52,639 nt of DNA from Natrinema hispanicum (GTDB taxonomy: Archaea > Halobacteriota > Halobacteria > Halobacteriales > Natrialbaceae), in the NCBI RefSeq assembly GCF_900111485.1, contig NZ_FOIC01000019.1, forward strand, positions 1 to 52,639, in the 5' to 3' direction. The stretch's first letter is position 1, and the number at the start of each line of letters is the position of its first letter. The position numbers and the translations under genes were made by a program. Under the pieces are notes generated by a model. It worked only from the letters and a program-made list of their open reading frames with translations, made no database searches and was not told the DNA's origin. This document shows positions 16,339-25,390 of the stretch, piece after piece.

Positions 16339-17625
16339 TCACCCGCGATGGTCGTAGACGCGCTGGACCTTGCCGACCTCGGTACGGGCGATGCCGCCCG
16401 GCTCGACGAGTTCGAGGTCGTCCGGCGTAAATGAGAGGACGTTCTGCAACCGGGAGAGGATCACATCTCTTAGTTCGTTCTCGCTTCGGTCGCTCTGCTC
16501 GTCTTTTTCGATGGTAAGCTCCATCACGTCGAGGCTTCCGTCCTTGTGAAGGTCGATGCGGTAATGGGGAGCGACGCCGGCAACGTCGAGGATGATGTGT
16601 TCGATTTCGCTCGGGTAGAGATTGACACCACGGACGATAAGGAGTTCATCGGTGCGACCAGTGACGTTGTCCATGCGGACCATTGTCCGGCCACACTCAC
16701 ACTCGTCGTAGTTCAGCGTCGTGAGATCACCCGTTCGGTAGCGCAACACCGGCAGCGCCTCTTTCGTGAGCGTAGTCAACACGAGCTCACCCTCTTCGCC
16801 CTCTTCGACGGGCTCGCCCGTACGCGGGTCGACGACCTCCGGATAGAAGTGGTCCTCCCAGACGTGCAGGCCGTCCTGGGCCTCGTGACACTCCGCGGCA
16901 ACGCCCGGACCGATGATCTCCGAGAGGCCGTAGTTGTTGATCCCGGTCGCGCCGAGTCGCTCCTCGATCTCCTCGCGCATCGGCTCAGTGCAGGTCTCCG
17001 CACCGTAGGCGATCACGGAAATCGGGAGCTCGCGTGGATTCAGCCCCATCTCTTCGGCCGTCTCGGCGAAGTACAGCGCGTAGGAGGGCGTACACGCGAG
17101 GACGTCGCTCTCGAGGTCCTGTGCGAGTTCGATCTGTCGCTGCGTGCCGCCGCTGCTCGTCGGCACGACCGTCGTGCCGAGTTCCTCGGCACCCTGGTGG
17201 AAGCCCAGGCCGCCGGTGAACAGGCCGTATCCGTAGGCGTTCTGAACGGTATCGCCGGGTTCGACGCCGGCCGCGGCCAGTGACCGCGCCATGGCTTTGC
17301 CCCAGACGTCGAGATCGGCGTCGGTGTAAGAGACGATCTTGGGCTTGCCGGTCGTCCCGGACGACGCGTGGATTCGCGCGAGCTCCTCGTCGTCGACGGC
17401 GAACAGGCCGTCGGGATACTCGTCGCGGAAGTCCTCTTTGGTCGTCATCGGGAGCGTCGTGATGTCGTCGATGCTCTCGATGTCGCTCGGGTCGACGCCG
17501 GCGTCCTCGAGTCGTTCGCGGTAGAACGGGACGTTTTCGTACGCGCGTTCGACCGTCTTCGTGAGCCGGTCTGCCTGTCGTTCACGGAGCGCTGCCCGAT
17601 CGAGTGACTCGTTACTACTTCTCAT
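16339..17625 (-). CDS. paaK: Phenylacetate-CoA ligase (first copy)
   Basis: A 428-residue PaaK-type ligase: N-terminal ENVPFYRERLEDAGVDP, P-loop ASSGTTGKPK, YGYGLFTGGLGFHQG and C-terminal RGVNLYPSEIEHIIL with a final IARTEVGKVQRVYDHR. It activates phenylacetate or a close aryl acetate to the CoA ester with ATP. It is clearly a paralogue of the second paaK at 37891, with long blocks identical. Unlike the second copy it is not next to the epoxidase genes, so it may serve a different aryl acid. The start at 17625 matches the paralogue; an extension to 17652 is possible but less likely. Confidence 0.88.
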   Translation of the reverse strand: MRSSNESLDRAALRERQADRLTKTVERAYENVPFYRERLEDAGVDPSDIESIDDITTLPMTTKEDFRDEYPDGLFAVDDEELARIHASSGTTGKPKIVSYTDADLDVWGKAMARSLAAAGVEPGDTVQNAYGYGLFTGGLGFHQGAEELGTTVVPTSSGGTQRQIELAQDLESDVLACTPSYALYFAETAEEMGLNPRELPISVIAYGAETCTEPMREEIEERLGATGINNYGLSEIIGPGVAAECHEAQDGLHVWEDHFYPEVVDPRTGEPVEEGEEGELVLTTLTKEALPVLRYRTGDLTTLNYDECECGRTMVRMDNVTGRTDELLIVRGVNLYPSEIEHIILDVAGVAPHYRIDLHKDGSLDVMELTIEKDEQSDRSENELRDVILSRLQNVLSFTPDDLELVEPGGIARTEVGKVQRVYDHRG

Positions 17626-17683
17626 ACCAAAACGATGAACGGTCCCCTTCAAAAAGATTCGTGATATCGCTGCGGAGACGGAC

Positions 17684-17757
17684 CGCTGTCAGTCAGTGCC
17701 GGTGAACCCGTGACACATCATGCAGATGCGCCGTTCAGTGACGGCAGCCCGTATCAG
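17684..17757. repeat. Dispersed ~75-bp repeat, copy A
   Basis: It runs from CGCTGTCAGTCAGTGCCGG to GTGACGGCAGCCCGTATCAG. The last 20 bases are identical in copy B (40287-40306), and CTGTCAGTCAGTGCCGG is identical in copy D. The stop codon of the LLM enzyme (17754-17756) lies inside this copy. Confidence 0.65.
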
Positions 17758-18758
17758 ACAAGTTCGGGGCGGACTTCGTCGCCGAGTCGACGGATACACT
17801 CGGCCATCTCCTCGGTACCGGCACCTGGGTGGTACGTCCGGAAGATGAAGTGAATGTCGTCGCCGAGCGTCTCGCGGTAGGTCTCGAGTTCGTCGACGAC
17901 CTGTTCGGGCGTGCCGAAGATCGCCTGCTCTTTGAGTTCCTGTTTGCGCTCGTCGGACAGTTCGTCGACAGGTTCGCCGGAGAAGATCTCCTCGTACCGG
18001 CGCTGGATGTAGAAGTAGCCGTCGCGCATCGCCTCCCAGGCTTCGTCGCGGGAGTCGCCGACGAACCCGTGCTGGAGGACGTACACCTGAAAATCGCCGT
18101 CGATGTTCTCGTGCTCGCGGACGGTCTCGATGTCCTCCGTGCGCTTGCGGACGCCCTCGAGCGAGATGGCCGAGGGTGCACACCAGGCGTCGCCGATGCG
18201 GGCGGCCCGCCGAACGGCGGGCTTGGCAGCGCCGCCGAGCATGATCGGTACGTCGTGGGCCGGTTTCGGCGTCACGTCGACGTCGGCCGAGATCTCGTGG
18301 AAATCGGGCTCGTAGTCGAGTGTCCCCTCCGACCACGCACCGCGAAGCACGTTGACGGTGTCGGTCAGCCGGTCGACTCGCTCGTCCTTGGAGATGCCGA
18401 ACGCGTCGAACTCGTCGACGTTCGAGCCGATCGAGAGACCGAGCGTCGTCCGTCCGTCCGCGATCTGGTCGATCGTCGCAACGTCCTCCGCGAGGCGGAC
18501 CGAATCGTACAGCGGAGCCAGCGCGATACACGGCCCGAGTTCGATGTCGTCCGTGACCGCCGCCAGCGCACCCAGCGCGGGCGAGATTCCCGACATGTAC
18601 CCGTCGTCGAGGAAATGATGTTCGGATACCCACGCGCTGTCGAGGCCGGCGTCGTCGATGACGCGGCCGAGCTCGAGCATCTCGTCGTAGATTTCGCTCA
18701 TCGAACCGTCGTCGTCCGGTCGCTGTTGACAGGTAAACAGGCCAGTCCCGAGTTGCAT
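17754..18758 (-). CDS. LLM-class flavin-dependent oxidoreductase
   Basis: A 334-residue luciferase-like TIM barrel. It has an N-terminal LGTGLFTCQQRP, the block GLDSAWVSEHHF, GPCIALAPLYDSVRLAED and IADGRTTLGLSIG, all typical of the bacterial-luciferase/F420-or-FMN family. Such enzymes oxygenate or reduce small organic substrates with reduced flavin or F420; the cofactor and substrate are not decidable here. It lies 128 bases upstream of paaK on the same strand, and its stop codon falls within repeat copy A. It may attack a compound upstream of the CoA pathway. Confidence 0.85.
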   Translation of the reverse strand: MQLGTGLFTCQQRPDDDGSMSEIYDEMLELGRVIDDAGLDSAWVSEHHFLDDGYMSGISPALGALAAVTDDIELGPCIALAPLYDSVRLAEDVATIDQIADGRTTLGLSIGSNVDEFDAFGISKDERVDRLTDTVNVLRGAWSEGTLDYEPDFHEISADVDVTPKPAHDVPIMLGGAAKPAVRRAARIGDAWCAPSAISLEGVRKRTEDIETVREHENIDGDFQVYVLQHGFVGDSRDEAWEAMRDGYFYIQRRYEEIFSGEPVDELSDERKQELKEQAIFGTPEQVVDELETYRETLGDDIHFIFRTYHPGAGTEEMAECIRRLGDEVRPELV

Positions 18759-18870
18759 ACACTACTCAATTCGGGTGGGCCGTCTTAATCCTTGGCGAAG
18801 GGGCGAGGTTCCGCCCGGGAGAGCCGACCAGACCGTTACACCGAAGCCCGTCGAGCCGAACAGTCATCCC

Positions 18871-19287
18871 ATGGCAACGTTCACATACGAGACGGAAGTG
18901 CCAGTTCGCTTTCGCGATCTCGATCCGATGGGGCAGGTCCACAACGCTGTCGTCCTGATCTACGTCGAGGAAGCTCGCGCACGGTACTTCCAAGAGGTCG
19001 TCGGCGAACGACTCGAGCAGACCGACGGCGCCCTGGTCCACCAGGAGATCGACTACACCGCCCCGATCGAACTCGAGGACGCGGTGACGGTTCGCTACCG
19101 CGTCTCGAAAATCGGCGCGTCCAGCCTCACCACGGTCTTCGAGGTACGGACAGACGACGGTATCGCGGCGAACGGCGTGGTCGTTCACGTGGTGCTCGAC
19201 GAAGCGGGAGAGACTCGAGCGGTGCCCGACACGTGGCGCGAGAACATTACGGCGTTCGAAGACGGATCGGTAGAGATAGTCGAGTAG
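18871..19287 (+). CDS. Acyl-CoA thioesterase, 4-hydroxybenzoyl-CoA/FadM type
   Basis: A 138-residue hotdog protein of the 4HBT group. It starts VPVRFRDLDPMGQVHNAVVLIYVEEAR-like, with the catalytic Asp in RDLDPMGQVHN, and continues with LVHQEIDYTAPIELEDAVTV. It hydrolyses acyl- or aryl-CoA. ATG 18871 is chosen because family members begin a few residues before the RDLD motif; the frame is open further upstream. It is convergent with the symporter gene, 29 bases apart. Confidence 0.85.
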   Translation: MATFTYETEVPVRFRDLDPMGQVHNAVVLIYVEEARARYFQEVVGERLEQTDGALVHQEIDYTAPIELEDAVTVRYRVSKIGASSLTTVFEVRTDDGIAANGVVVHVVLDEAGETRAVPDTWRENITAFEDGSVEIVE

Positions 19288-19316
19288 AGAGACGAGATGT
19301 CAGCGTATCGGCGGGG

Positions 19317-20942
19317 TCAGTCGTCGGTTCCGGTTCCGTCGCCTGTGACGACGCCGGTCGATTCCTCCGGACTGCCCTTGATACGGCCGAGATCCATCAC
19401 CGCCTTGATGTCCTCGTCCAAGTCGTGATAGTCGCTCGTGCTCGTAACGAGCGAAACGCCGACGAAGACGACGACGGCGACGATCGTGGCGAGTTGGCCA
19501 CCGAGGAATCCCAGAGGAAGTTCGACACCAGCGTACTCGCCGCCGTAGGCGAGGAGGATCGTAAGCGCCAGTCCGGCGCCGCCGCCCGCGAGTGCGCCTT
19601 CGGCGGTCGCTCCCCGCCAGTTGTACGCGATAGCGATACAGGGGAAGATGACGGCCGCGAAGATTGCCCAGCCCGCGGCACCAAGGACGAAGATGAGGCC
19701 GGGGAAGGTGGCTGCGATGACGCCCGCCGCGATAAGGAGCGCAGCCGTAATCAGACGCCCCCAGCGGACTTCCTGCTCCTGGGTGAGGTCGACGTTCCGG
19801 TGTTCGATGAAGTAGTCGTGGACGACCGCGGACGCGCCCATGTTGAGGAACGCGTTGCTCGTCGACATGATCGCGGCCATGACCGCAGTGAGCACGAACG
19901 CGACGACGACGTCCGGAGCCCACTGGATGAGCGCGAGCGGGAGGGTCGCGTCCGGGTTGCCCGGATCGGCGACAGTCCCACCGATGACGGCGGCCCGCAG
20001 GAACGGTGCGGCGAGCCAGTACATCGCCGTTGCGAGGTACGCCGACCCCGTGATGAGTGCGCCCCACTTCAGCACCGACACGTCGCGTACCATGTAGAAC
20101 TTCGTGATCGCGTGGGGCTGGCCGGCGACGGTCGCCTGGATGACGATCACCGAGATGACCAGGCCGATGGCCATGAGTCCGTCGCCGCCGAGCAGCGTGA
20201 ACTCGAAGTACGCGGGATTTTCCGCCTGGATCGTCTCGATCATCCCGTTCCAGCCGACCCCGGAGTTCGTCACGACGTAGTACGCGGTCAGTACGCCGCC
20301 AAGCACCATGATCGCACCCTGAATCGCGTCGGACCAGATGGCCGCGAGCATCCCCCCGATGACGGTGTAGAAGCCGACGACCACCAACCCGATCACCAGT
20401 GCCTGGAAGAAGCTAATCGGCAGGATGAGTGATCCGACGATCCCGAGTGCGGCGTACTGGGCGGCGAGGTACCCCATACTGCCGAGCAGGACCGACGCCG
20501 CACCGAGCAGCCGGACACGCTCGTCCTGGAAGCGGTAGTACATCGCGTCTGGCGCGGTAATCGCGTCGCGTACGTCGCCGAGTACGCGCATCTTCCGTCC
20601 GAGCAACCAGTACGACGCGGTGAACCCGAAGATGATCAACCCGCCGACCAAAATGAAGTACTCGAGGCCGACGAGGTAGCCCGTTCCGGTGACGCCGATC
20701 ATTCCCCACCCGCTCTGGATTGAGGCGAACACCGCCAGCGCGACGACGAGGACGCCCGACCGTCGTCCCGCCACGAAGTACTCCTCCTGGTTAGTCTGGT
20801 ATCGACTCGCCAGTATCCCGATTCCGACCATCAGAACGGCGAACACAGCGAAGAATATCACTGCGGTCTCCGAGTAGTAGTCGACGCCGAGGTCATCACC
20901 CCACGTCTGCAGCGGGATCAACACGCCAGCATTGACGCTCAT
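19317..20942 (-). CDS. Sodium:solute symporter (SSS family)
   Basis: A 541-residue membrane protein with about 13 hydrophobic segments. The SSS hallmarks are present: an N-terminal TNQEEYFVAGRRSG, GGMLAAIWSDAIQG and AIMSTSNAFLNMGASAVVHDYF. It imports a solute, often a carboxylate or amino acid, with sodium. The stop codon of the upstream small membrane protein overlaps its ATG (TGATG), so the two are coupled. The substrate is unknown; nearby CoA ligases suggest an organic acid. The start is taken as the ATG at 20942. Confidence 0.88.
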   Translation of the reverse strand: MSVNAGVLIPLQTWGDDLGVDYYSETAVIFFAVFAVLMVGIGILASRYQTNQEEYFVAGRRSGVLVVALAVFASIQSGWGMIGVTGTGYLVGLEYFILVGGLIIFGFTASYWLLGRKMRVLGDVRDAITAPDAMYYRFQDERVRLLGAASVLLGSMGYLAAQYAALGIVGSLILPISFFQALVIGLVVVGFYTVIGGMLAAIWSDAIQGAIMVLGGVLTAYYVVTNSGVGWNGMIETIQAENPAYFEFTLLGGDGLMAIGLVISVIVIQATVAGQPHAITKFYMVRDVSVLKWGALITGSAYLATAMYWLAAPFLRAAVIGGTVADPGNPDATLPLALIQWAPDVVVAFVLTAVMAAIMSTSNAFLNMGASAVVHDYFIEHRNVDLTQEQEVRWGRLITAALLIAAGVIAATFPGLIFVLGAAGWAIFAAVIFPCIAIAYNWRGATAEGALAGGGAGLALTILLAYGGEYAGVELPLGFLGGQLATIVAVVVFVGVSLVTSTSDYHDLDEDIKAVMDLGRIKGSPEESTGVVTGDGTGTDD

Positions 20943-21109
20943 CAATCGTTCACCTCACTGGGGTCGATTCCACCGAGAGAGTCCCGTTCCCGAACCGTCT
21001 CCGTCCCCTCCAACTGCGTCCCGAGGTACACCGAGACGACGAGAAAGAGGACGACGAGCGAGAGAAACACCTCGACGACCGGCGTCGGGAATCCGAGCAG
21101 GTAGCTCAT
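20942..21109 (-). CDS. Small single-span membrane protein coupled to the symporter
   Basis: A 55-residue protein. It has one hydrophobic segment (PVVEVFLSLVVLFLVVSVYL, about residues 9-28) followed by an acidic tail. Its stop codon overlaps the symporter start, a strong sign of co-translation. Tiny partners of this kind are known for some SSS transporters, but I cannot place it in a named family with certainty. ATG 21109 is the start closest to the membrane segment; longer frames upstream look non-coding. Confidence 0.7.
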   Translation of the reverse strand: MSYLLGFPTPVVEVFLSLVVLFLVVSVYLGTQLEGTETVRERDSLGGIDPSEVND

Positions 21110-21382
21110 CGGACGATCACCCCTCGGCCGCGCTGGTGTTGGTCTCTCGCGCCGATCACCGCTCGACGGCCCGAGTACAGTTCGTGCCATGCAGACCCAT
21201 GATGTGTAGTATCGTGCCACATACAAACCAAACAATCAAATTTGTAATACATAAGCGTTACGCCGCCTTCCGTCGCGACGGCTGGTCACCGACGCTCGAG
21301 ACGGTTCGAGTTCCAACGACGAACCGTCGTCGACGACCGTGGGAGAAACAGTTTTGTTGTATGCTATATGTACACGAAATAC

Positions 21383-23374
21383 ATGTCCGACCGGCATAAC
21401 GCACTCTTCGAGTCGATCGATCTCGGCCCCGTGACGGTGCCGAACAGGGTTTTTCAGCCGCCACACGGGAACGCGTACGGGCTCGGTGACCAGCAGACGG
21501 CCTTCCGTGCGGAGAAGGCACGGGGCGGATTCGGTCTGATCGTCCAAGAGTACAGCCAGATTCACGAATCGACCGACGTTACGCCCGTCGACTCGGGATA
21601 CATCCACGACGACGAGACGATCCCGCCACAGCGAGCGATGGTCGACGCGGTTCACGACCACGGTGGAAAGCTGTTCGTCGAGTTGTGGCACGGCGGTGCG
21701 ACGGCCGGGAACTACGGGAGCCGCCGCCCACCGCTTTCGGCGTCGCAGCTTCCAACCGGCAACTACTACACGCCCAAGGAGATGGAACACGCCGACATCC
21801 GGGAAATCGTCGCGGCGTTCGGTGACGGGGCAGACCGGGCGCGGCGAGCAGGCTACGACGGCATCGAACTCCACGCAGCACACGGCTACCTCATCTCACA
21901 GTTCCTCTCGCCGTTCTACAACGACCGCGACGACGAGTACGGCGGTTCACTCGAGAACCGAATGCGGTTCTTCCGGGAGGTCATCGAGAGCGTTCGCGAG
22001 AACGTAAGCGACGACATGGCCGTCGGTGCCCGGTACACGATCGACGAACGCGTCGAGGGCGGGCTAACTGCGGACGGCGACGGGCTCGAGATCGTTCGGC
22101 GAATCGGCGACGACCTCGACTTCTGGGATATCGACATCGGCGTCAAACAGTCGATCGACGACATGATCGCGCCGAGTCGCCGCCACTCGAAGAACTACCA
22201 GATAGACTTCGTGAAAGCTGCCACCGACGAACTCGACGTTCCCGTCGGCGGCACCGGGCGAATCACCGACCCGGACGACGCGGTCGCGCTCCTCGAGGAA
22301 GGGTACGTGGACATGGTCGGCATGGCACGCCAGTCGATCTCGGACCCCCACTGGCCACGAAAGGTGAGAGAGGAGCGCATCGACGAGATCCGGGAGTGTA
22401 TCGGCTGTAACGTCTGCGTCTCGCAATCGAGACAGGGAATCCCGCTCACCTGCACGCAGAACCCGACGGTCGGGAGAGAGGCGGTTTGGCCGCCCGAAGA
22501 GTACGAAACAGTCGACGAACCGAAAGGCATCCTCGTGGTCGGCGGCGGGCCGGCTGGCATGGAGTTCGCGAGGGTCGCCGGCGAGCGTGGGCATCTCGTT
22601 CACCTCAACGAGAAAGCGGAGACGCTCGGCGGCCGGGTCAACTTCGAAGGGACGCTGCCTGATCTCGGTGAATGGAACCGGGTTCGCGACTGGCGGACGA
22701 CCGAACTCGAGCGGCTCGACGACGTCGCCGTCCACACGGGAAGTAGAGCAGAGATGTGCTACGACGACGTCGAGAGCTACGGTGCGGAGGTCGTCGTCGT
22801 CGCGACTGGCGCGAGGTGGTCCGAGAAAGGTGAAACGTCGGGAACGCACCGTCCCGTTCCGGGCTGGAATCGTGACCACGTGCTGACTCCCGAAGACGCG
22901 CTCGAGGTCGATCCCTCGGGACGGAACGTCGTGATCTTCGACGAGGAGGGGTACAACGTGAGCGCCGGCGTCGCCCAGTCGCTCGCCGCCGACAACGACG
23001 TGACGTTCGTGACGCCGAGTGCGAGCGCGTTCGATCAGGCGGTGCACACGTTCGAACGGGGAACGATCTTCACGACCCTCTTCGAGAGCGGCGTCGAGTT
23101 CGTACCTCACCACGCGCTCGAGGAAATCCGCGACGACGACGTCGTCACCGCCAACGTTCACTCGGGAGCGCAGACCACGCTCGAGGCGGACTACGTCGTC
23201 TTCACGACGATGCGAAAGTCGAACGACGACCTCTACCGCGATCTTACGGCGAACCTCGACTCGCTCCGGCAGTCGACCGAAATCGAGGAAGTTCATGCAA
23301 TCGGTGACTGCGTCTCGCCGCGGCGGATCGCCGATGCCGTCTATTCCGGTCACGAACTCGGTCGGCAGGTATAG
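21383..23374 (+). CDS. NADH:flavin oxidoreductase with FeS and FAD domains (dienoyl-CoA-reductase-like)
   Basis: A 663-residue multidomain enzyme. An OYE-type FMN barrel covers about residues 5-340 (GYDGIELHAAHGYLISQFL). A 4Fe-4S motif C-x2-C-x2-C-x11-C follows in CIGCNVCVSQSRQGIPLTC. Then comes an FAD/NAD(P)-binding part beginning ILVVGGGPAGMEFARVAGE. This is the plan of 2,4-dienoyl-CoA reductase and trimethylamine dehydrogenase. It would reduce a C=C bond or demethylate an amine; the substrate is unknown. ATG 21383 is preferred, and ATG 21368 is also possible. It is convergent with the M24 gene. Confidence 0.87.
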   Translation: MSDRHNALFESIDLGPVTVPNRVFQPPHGNAYGLGDQQTAFRAEKARGGFGLIVQEYSQIHESTDVTPVDSGYIHDDETIPPQRAMVDAVHDHGGKLFVELWHGGATAGNYGSRRPPLSASQLPTGNYYTPKEMEHADIREIVAAFGDGADRARRAGYDGIELHAAHGYLISQFLSPFYNDRDDEYGGSLENRMRFFREVIESVRENVSDDMAVGARYTIDERVEGGLTADGDGLEIVRRIGDDLDFWDIDIGVKQSIDDMIAPSRRHSKNYQIDFVKAATDELDVPVGGTGRITDPDDAVALLEEGYVDMVGMARQSISDPHWPRKVREERIDEIRECIGCNVCVSQSRQGIPLTCTQNPTVGREAVWPPEEYETVDEPKGILVVGGGPAGMEFARVAGERGHLVHLNEKAETLGGRVNFEGTLPDLGEWNRVRDWRTTELERLDDVAVHTGSRAEMCYDDVESYGAEVVVVATGARWSEKGETSGTHRPVPGWNRDHVLTPEDALEVDPSGRNVVIFDEEGYNVSAGVAQSLAADNDVTFVTPSASAFDQAVHTFERGTIFTTLFESGVEFVPHHALEEIRDDDVVTANVHSGAQTTLEADYVVFTTMRKSNDDLYRDLTANLDSLRQSTEIEEVHAIGDCVSPRRIADAVYSGHELGRQV

Positions 23375-23419
23375 GAGATCAGCGCCCTACAGAGAGCGGT
23401 ATTTGTGAGTCGCCACCGT

Positions 23420-24688
23420 TCAGTAGTCGATAGCCGTAATCTCCTCGACGGGCCACTGACTGAGGATCTCGACGCCGTTCTCGCGGACGACGACCATCTC
23501 CTCGACGCGGACGCCCTGTCGGTCGGCCGGCTGCATCGTCTCGACGGCCATCGTCATGCCCTCCTCGATCTCGATGGGATGGTCCGGCGAGAGGCCCCGC
23601 CAGATGAGTGGCTCCTCGTAGAGTTGGAGCCCCAGGCCGTGGGCCCAGTGGTTGGTCGTCATCTGCCAGAAGTCGTCGGCGTCGTACCAGTCCATGTGTT
23701 CGCCCTCTTCGTCCGGGAAGCCCTTGCAGATCTCGTCGGTGGTCGCCCCGGGCTCGATGCGCTCTAACACGTCGTAGAGGTCGTCGCGGGCCTTCTCGTA
23801 GACGTCCTGCTGGGCCTGCGTGGGCTCGCCCATGGAGAACGTGCGGTAGTAACAGGAGCGATAGCCAAGGTAGCCGATGTTGTAGAAGTCGGCGTAGACG
23901 AGGTCGCCGGGCCGGATCATGCGGTCGGTCGTGTTGGCCTGGTGTTTCGGCCACGTATTCGGGCCGGAGGTGACGTAGCCGCCCTGGGCCATCGCGCCGT
24001 GACGCCAGAGTTCGTTGACCGCATCGCCCCAGACCTCGGACTCGCGTTTGCCGGGTTTCGCGCTCTCGGTGATGGCCTGGAAGCCCGCCTCACAGATGGC
24101 TGCGACCTGTCGGAGACACTCGATCTCGTCGCGCGTCTTGACCTTGCGAGCGTCAAGCATGATGTCCGTCGCTGCGTCAGTGTCGACGTCGACGCCGCGG
24201 TCCTCGAACTTCTCGACGAGTGCGCCGTTAGCCACGTCGATGCCCATCGGTTCTTTAGCGACGCCGTACTCCTCCATGGCCTCGTAGACCGTCTCGGCCA
24301 TCTTGTCCTTGAGCCAGCGTCGCGCCGAGGCGCTCCCCGAGGCCCGGGGAACGTTCCCGAGGCCGGGACAGGCGTACCGGATGTCGTCGAGCCAGGGGCA
24401 GTTGAACCGCTGGTTCGAGGCGTGATCGGCCGTGTCCCAGTGGACGACATCGCCGTCTTCCGTGAGCAGCGTGTAGTGGTCCGCGCCGCTGCCGCCGGTC
24501 ATCGCGAGCCCGGTCACGTAGCGGACGTTCGGGTCGTTGATGAGCAACATCGACCCCAACTCCGAGTCCTGGAGTCGCTCGAGCGCTCGCTCCTTGCGCT
24601 CGCGTCGCATGCGCTGGACGTCGATGCGCTCTTCCCAGTCGACAGCCATGGTTCCACGCGTTCCTTCCATGAAGTCGCGCTCGTACAT
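23420..24688 (-). CDS. M24-family (pita-bread) hydrolase, creatinase-like
   Basis: A 422-residue protein: an N-terminal creatinase domain (INDPNVRYVTGLAMTGG) and a C-terminal M24 fold (WGDAVNELWRHG, GPNTWPKHQANTTDRMIRPG, HGLGLQLYEEP, EEGMTMAVETMQP, VRVEEMVVV). The first metal Asp seems kept (Asp267 in VYADFY), but where the second Asp should stand, before RTF, there is Cys279 (GYRSCYYRTF). The His and two Glu positions remain. Loss of the second Asp is known from metal-free creatinase, so a peptidase role is doubtful and C-N hydrolysis of a small molecule is possible. The leaderless start at 24688 fits a TATA-like element near 24715. Confidence 0.8.
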   Translation of the reverse strand: MYERDFMEGTRGTMAVDWEERIDVQRMRRERKERALERLQDSELGSMLLINDPNVRYVTGLAMTGGSGADHYTLLTEDGDVVHWDTADHASNQRFNCPWLDDIRYACPGLGNVPRASGSASARRWLKDKMAETVYEAMEEYGVAKEPMGIDVANGALVEKFEDRGVDVDTDAATDIMLDARKVKTRDEIECLRQVAAICEAGFQAITESAKPGKRESEVWGDAVNELWRHGAMAQGGYVTSGPNTWPKHQANTTDRMIRPGDLVYADFYNIGYLGYRSCYYRTFSMGEPTQAQQDVYEKARDDLYDVLERIEPGATTDEICKGFPDEEGEHMDWYDADDFWQMTTNHWAHGLGLQLYEEPLIWRGLSPDHPIEIEEGMTMAVETMQPADRQGVRVEEMVVVRENGVEILSQWPVEEITAIDY

Positions 24689-24826
24689 CACATCAACGTA
24701 CACAGAGGGGGCTAATCAAACTCCGGATTTGATGGTGACAGCTGACACACCCCACCGGTCGATTCGCTGTGCTGGCAGCGTGTACCCACCCGAGCCTATA
24801 ACTGCCTGCTGCGACCACTGGTGGCT

Positions 24827-25291
24827 ATGTCCCACGAGACGCCGATTCGCGTCGACCACACCGGCATCGCCGTCGAATCGATCGCCGACGCCGAACCGAT
24901 CCTGTTCGCGCTCGGCTGTCGGAAGCTTATCGAGGAGTCCGTCGAGGGCCGCTTCCGCTGGGCCCAGTACGACTTCGGGATGGACGCCTCGCGACTGGAA
25001 CTCATCGAACCCGAGGCCGACGACACTTTCCTGACCGAGTACCTCGACGAGCACGGTCCCGGACTCCACCACATCACCTTCGAGGTCGCGGACATCGCGG
25101 CCGTCGCCGCGGCGCTCGAGGACGCCGGCTATCGGGTCGTCGAGTACGAAGAATACGACGACTGGACGGAGGCGTTCGTTCCCCCGTCGAACCCGACGGG
25201 GGCGCTGTTCCAGCTGTTCGAGTACCACGAGGGGTACGGCGAGGACCGCCCGCCGGCCGACGCGCTCTACGTCGACGGCCAGCGGTTATAG
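24827..25291 (+). CDS. VOC-superfamily protein (glyoxalase/methylmalonyl-CoA-epimerase-like)
   Basis: A 154-residue protein with the paired beta-alpha-beta-beta-beta units of the vicinal-oxygen-chelate fold. VDHTGIAVESIADAEPILFALG begins the first unit, and GPGLHHITFEVADIAAVAAALEDAGYRVV with the metal His pair begins the second. LELIEP and ALFQLFE supply further ligand positions. The pattern is closest to methylmalonyl-CoA epimerase relatives, but a different CoA or aromatic substrate is possible. The stop codon TAG (25289-25291) is formed by the end of a foldback repeat, so the original C terminus may have been altered by that insertion. Confidence 0.8.
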   Translation: MSHETPIRVDHTGIAVESIADAEPILFALGCRKLIEESVEGRFRWAQYDFGMDASRLELIEPEADDTFLTEYLDEHGPGLHHITFEVADIAAVAAALEDAGYRVVEYEEYDDWTEAFVPPSNPTGALFQLFEYHEGYGEDRPPADALYVDGQRL

Positions 25292-25370
25292 TAGCCACTG
25301 AGAGTCAATGCACACCCGATCGCACAGTCGTCGTGCGATCGGTGTGTAAATCGTTTCAGTTGTTACTATA
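25287..25370. repeat. MITE-like foldback element
   Basis: An 84-bp element whose two ends are imperfect inverted copies: the left end reads TATAGTAGCCACTGA and the right end, reversed, TATAGTAACAACTGA. Inside is a 10-bp perfect stem CCGATCGCAC (25316-25325) and GTGCGATCGG (25333-25342) around a 7-base loop. A partial relative lies at 48531-48572. It sits exactly between two convergent genes, so the transcript could fold into a long hairpin and might help terminate both. Confidence 0.7.
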
Positions 25371-25390
25371 GAAGAAGCCTGAAAAACCGA

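Noticed and set aside
17689..18762. A 357-codon Arg-rich frame on the same strand as the LLM enzyme
   Set aside because: It is an out-of-frame reading of the LLM gene; the Arg-rich composition is the usual artefact of high-GC haloarchaeal genes.
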